64,000 nt of DNA. Origin: JAJRXR01 sp041987545. Its GTDB lineage: Bacteria; Planctomycetota; Phycisphaerae; Phycisphaerales; UBA1924. This document shows positions 62,156 through 64,000 of this stretch, in pieces. The first letter of the stretch is position 1; the number at the start of each line of letters is the position of its first letter. Location: positions 124,001 to 188,000 of the forward strand of contig JBHIWH010000002.1 of the NCBI GenBank assembly GCA_041987545.1, given 5' to 3'. A program made the translations under genes and the position numbers. The notes below the pieces were generated by a model that saw only the letters and a list, made by a program, of their open reading frames with translations, ran no database searches and was not told the DNA's origin.

Positions 62156-62844
62156 CCCCCGAGCAGGCGAAGAAGCTCGACGCGCTGATCAAGCGGCTCG
62201 AGGGCAAGGGCGGCCCGGACGCCGAGGCGGCCCGGACGCCGCCCGCGCCCGAGGGCGTGGACCCGGTGGTGCACGAGCTGGTGTTCTCGTTCCTGGTCTG
62301 GGAGGCCGGCGCCAAGTCGGCCGCCAAGGCGCTCGCCGCGTTCGCCGAGGAGTTCGTGGACTACAACGAGCTTCGGATCTGCATGAGCGACGAGCTGACG
62401 GCGTTGCTGCCCAAGAAATACCCGGACGGTCCCGAGCGGTGCGAGCGGGTGCGCGTCGCGCTCAACGAGGTCTTCTCGGGCCAGCACGCGCTCACACTGG
62501 CCCCGCTCCACGAGATGTCCAAGCGCGACGCCCGGGTGTACCTCGACGCGCTCGACGGCATGACGCACTTCGTCGCCGCCAGGGTGAGCCTGCTCGCCCT
62601 GGGCGCCCACGCGTTCCCGCTCGACGACCGCCTGGTCAAGAAGCTGGCGAACCAGGGCGTGTGCGAGGCGGGCGAGGCGCCCGATGTCGTGAGCGGACGG
62701 CTCGAGCGGCATTTCCGCGCGGGCCAGGCGGAGAACGCCTACCTCCTGCTCGAGGCGTGGGCCGACGGGCGGCGGTCGGGCAAGTCGGCCGCGAGCGCCA
62801 AGAGCTCCTCGAAGAGCTCGCGCGCCAAGACGAGGGCGTCGTGA
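62152..62844 (+). CDS. HhH-GPD-like protein lacking the catalytic lysine
   Basis: The 230-residue product has helices that follow the endonuclease III (HhH-GPD) layout. ELVFSFLVWEAGAKSAAKAL lies near the start, DALDGMTHFVAARVSLLAL sits where LPGVGRKTA would be, and AFPLDDRLVKKLANQG sits where the VDTHV segment would be. The acidic residue of that last segment is present; the lysine of the hairpin is not, and there are no iron-sulfur cysteines. A Ser/Lys-rich tail ends the protein. It is coupled to rbfA (ATGA). Family placement is by my own alignment and is tentative. Confidence 0.5.
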   Translation: MTPEQAKKLDALIKRLEGKGGPDAEAARTPPAPEGVDPVVHELVFSFLVWEAGAKSAAKALAAFAEEFVDYNELRICMSDELTALLPKKYPDGPERCERVRVALNEVFSGQHALTLAPLHEMSKRDARVYLDALDGMTHFVAARVSLLALGAHAFPLDDRLVKKLANQGVCEAGEAPDVVSGRLERHFRAGQAENAYLLLEAWADGRRSGKSAASAKSSSKSSRAKTRAS

Positions 62845-64000
62845 GCACCCCGCGGGCGACGCGGGCGGCCGGCGCGATCGCCCTGCTCCTCTCGGGTTGC
62901 GCTTCGCCATCCGGGCCCGAACGCGGCGCCATGACATTGGAGAGGGCGCAGGCGCTGCTCGCCCCGGACGCCTCGCGGCCGGCCATCGCCGCCCTCGCCG
63001 CCACGGCCGAGCGTGAGCGAGCTGCGCCCGGCCGCCGGGTGGACGCGCCCGGTCTCGCCGAGGCGCTCGGGCTGGGTCGCATTGACGAGCCGACAGACCC
63101 CGCCCGCGCGGCCGCCCGCATCGACGAGGCCACGAGCGCGATCGAGGGCCAGGTCGGCGAGGCGCCCGAGCCTGACATGCGCGTCGTCACGCCCGACGAC
63201 CGGGAGACCGCCGCGTACCTCGTCTCGGTGGCCCGCGAGCACATCGAGACGGGCGAGATTGACGACGCGCTCGTTGCGCTCGCAAAGGCCGAGTCGCTCG
63301 ATCCGACAAATGCCGAGGCGGCGGAGACCCGGATGCGGGCGCTGCTCGCGGGCGGGCGGCGCCTGGAGGCGATCGAGGCGGCCGAGTCCGCCCGGGCCCT
63401 GGGCTCGCGCGCCGGCGACGTGGCACTGCTCGGATGGCTCGGCGCGCCGGAGGGATCGGCCAGCGACGCGGCGCTCGCGCCGCTGCTGGTCGCGCTCGCC
63501 GACGCGGGCTCGCTCGACGCGGCGCCCCGGAGCCTCGGCGCCATCGCCGCGGGCGAGGCGCTCATCGAGCGAGGCTGGCTGAGCGCGGGCGGAAGGCTGA
63601 TCTTGGACGGGCTCGATTCGCTCCCCTCCCCCACCGCCGACTCACCCTGGAGGCCAGACCTTGTCCGCGCAATCGGGCGGACGGACGAGCTGCGGCTGGC
63701 CGCGGGCGACGCGCTGCTCGGCGCGGGCGACCCCGAGGCCGCGCTCCGGGCGTACTCGGGTGTCGCGGGCGCCGAGTCCGCGAAGCGCTCGGCCGTCGCC
63801 CAGATCCGCACCGGGCGACCGGCCTCGGCCGCGCTCGGCGTGATCGAGCGCGTCCGCGCCGACGGATCTCCGCCCACCCGGGGCGAGATCGCCGTGCTCG
63901 AGCGGTGCGCGCAGGAAGCCGGCGTTCGCGAGACCCTCGGGCGGGCGCTGCTCGAGCTGCGCTCGGAGTTCGAGGGTGGCCCGGCGACGGTGCGGGCCGA
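62841..64000 (+). CDS. Lipoprotein with TPR-like repeats (cut by window end)
   Basis: The frame opens with GTG at 62841, overlapping the preceding stop (GTGA), and is open to the window end (at least 386 codons). A lipoprotein signal ends in LLLSGC. The mature protein is Ala-rich and helical with TPR-like pairs (AREHIETGEIDDALVALAKA, ALLGAGDPEAALRAYSGV). It is the sixth gene of the nusA operon by overlap. Function unknown; the missing C-terminus may hold a further domain. Confidence 0.72.
   Translation, partial: MSTPRATRAAGAIALLLSGCASPSGPERGAMTLERAQALLAPDASRPAIAALAATAERERAAPGRRVDAPGLAEALGLGRIDEPTDPARAAARIDEATSAIEGQVGEAPEPDMRVVTPDDRETAAYLVSVAREHIETGEIDDALVALAKAESLDPTNAEAAETRMRALLAGGRRLEAIEAAESARALGSRAGDVALLGWLGAPEGSASDAALAPLLVALADAGSLDAAPRSLGAIAAGEALIERGWLSAGGRLILDGLDSLPSPTADSPWRPDLVRAIGRTDELRLAAGDALLGAGDPEAALRAYSGVAGAESAKRSAVAQIRTGRPASAALGVIERVRADGSPPTRGEIAVLERCAQEAGVRETLGRALLELRSEFEGGPATVRA

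Noticed and set aside
1..64000. Insertion sequences, integrases, prophage or CRISPR/defence genes
   Set aside because: No transposase, integrase, inverted terminal repeat, phage or Cas-like protein was recognised on either strand.

Overview
The window is high-GC (roughly 70% by eye), densely packed DNA with frequent GTG/TTG starts and many 4-base ATGA/GTGA gene overlaps. The gene content suggests a flagellated, Gram-negative-type member of the Planctomycetota, probably class Phycisphaerae. The clues are a complete flagellar export and basal-body set, LpxI (lipid A synthesis), lipoproteins with clear lipoboxes, DsbD, secreted proteins with dockerin-like GC-ended repeats, a PAPGA...RRRR C-terminal sorting-type tail, and DUF2617-, RDD- and TPR-type proteins of the kind seen in planctomycetes. 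The phylum call is inference from these families, not from a marker-gene tree.

Positions 1-26936 (minus strand, read right to left) hold one long flagellar cluster. A membrane TPR protein comes first, then an FlgN-like chaperone, a histidine kinase and sigma-54 activator pair, flgB, flgC, fliE, fliF, fliG, fliH, fliI, fliJ, a MotE-like protein, fliK, flgD, the TIGR02530-type flagellar operon protein, flgE, flbD, motA, motB, fliL, fliN, fliO, fliP, fliQ, fliR, flhB and flhA (cut by the window edge). It encodes the MS ring, rod, hook, export gate and ATPase, stator, and a likely class-specific transcriptional switch. fliM is detached at 55666. No flagellin, flgG, flhF/flhG or fliA is visible here. 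The fliP frame lacks a stop at its expected end and runs through all of fliQ.

Positions 27078-30105 (minus) hold a three-gene overlapping operon (hypothetical, lipoprotein, RDD membrane protein). Positions 30207-32933 (plus) carry a GNAT acetyltransferase, a cysteine-poor Fur-family regulator, a PilZ protein and Obg. Positions 32949-34942 (minus) carry HPF, a TlyA-like methyltransferase lacking its S4 domain, and LpxI. Positions 35138-42269 carry a small zinc-ribbon protein, a secreted surface protein, a lower-GC zinc-ribbon membrane protein coupled to an M28 peptidase, IspG, and a tandem pair of secreted metzincin proteases. Positions 42295-46333 (minus) carry a TraB/TIKI-like protein and a HEAT-repeat/membrane-protein pair.

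Positions 46581-64000 carry a DUF2617-like gene with a strong terminator, ileS, and a two-component-like pair in which both phosphotransfer residues appear to be lost. A cytochrome c lipoprotein, tRNA-Gly(GCC) with promoter and terminator, dsbD and fliM follow. The last block is the translation operon nusA-infB-DUF503-rbfA, followed by an HhH-GPD-like protein and a lipoprotein cut by the window end. The nusA operon has a long structured leader with a 9-codon upstream reading frame. The observations most worth following up are the phosphorelay-dead pair with its upstream direct repeat, the fliP/fliQ overlap, the nusA leader, and the tandem dockerin-like/metzincin proteases.
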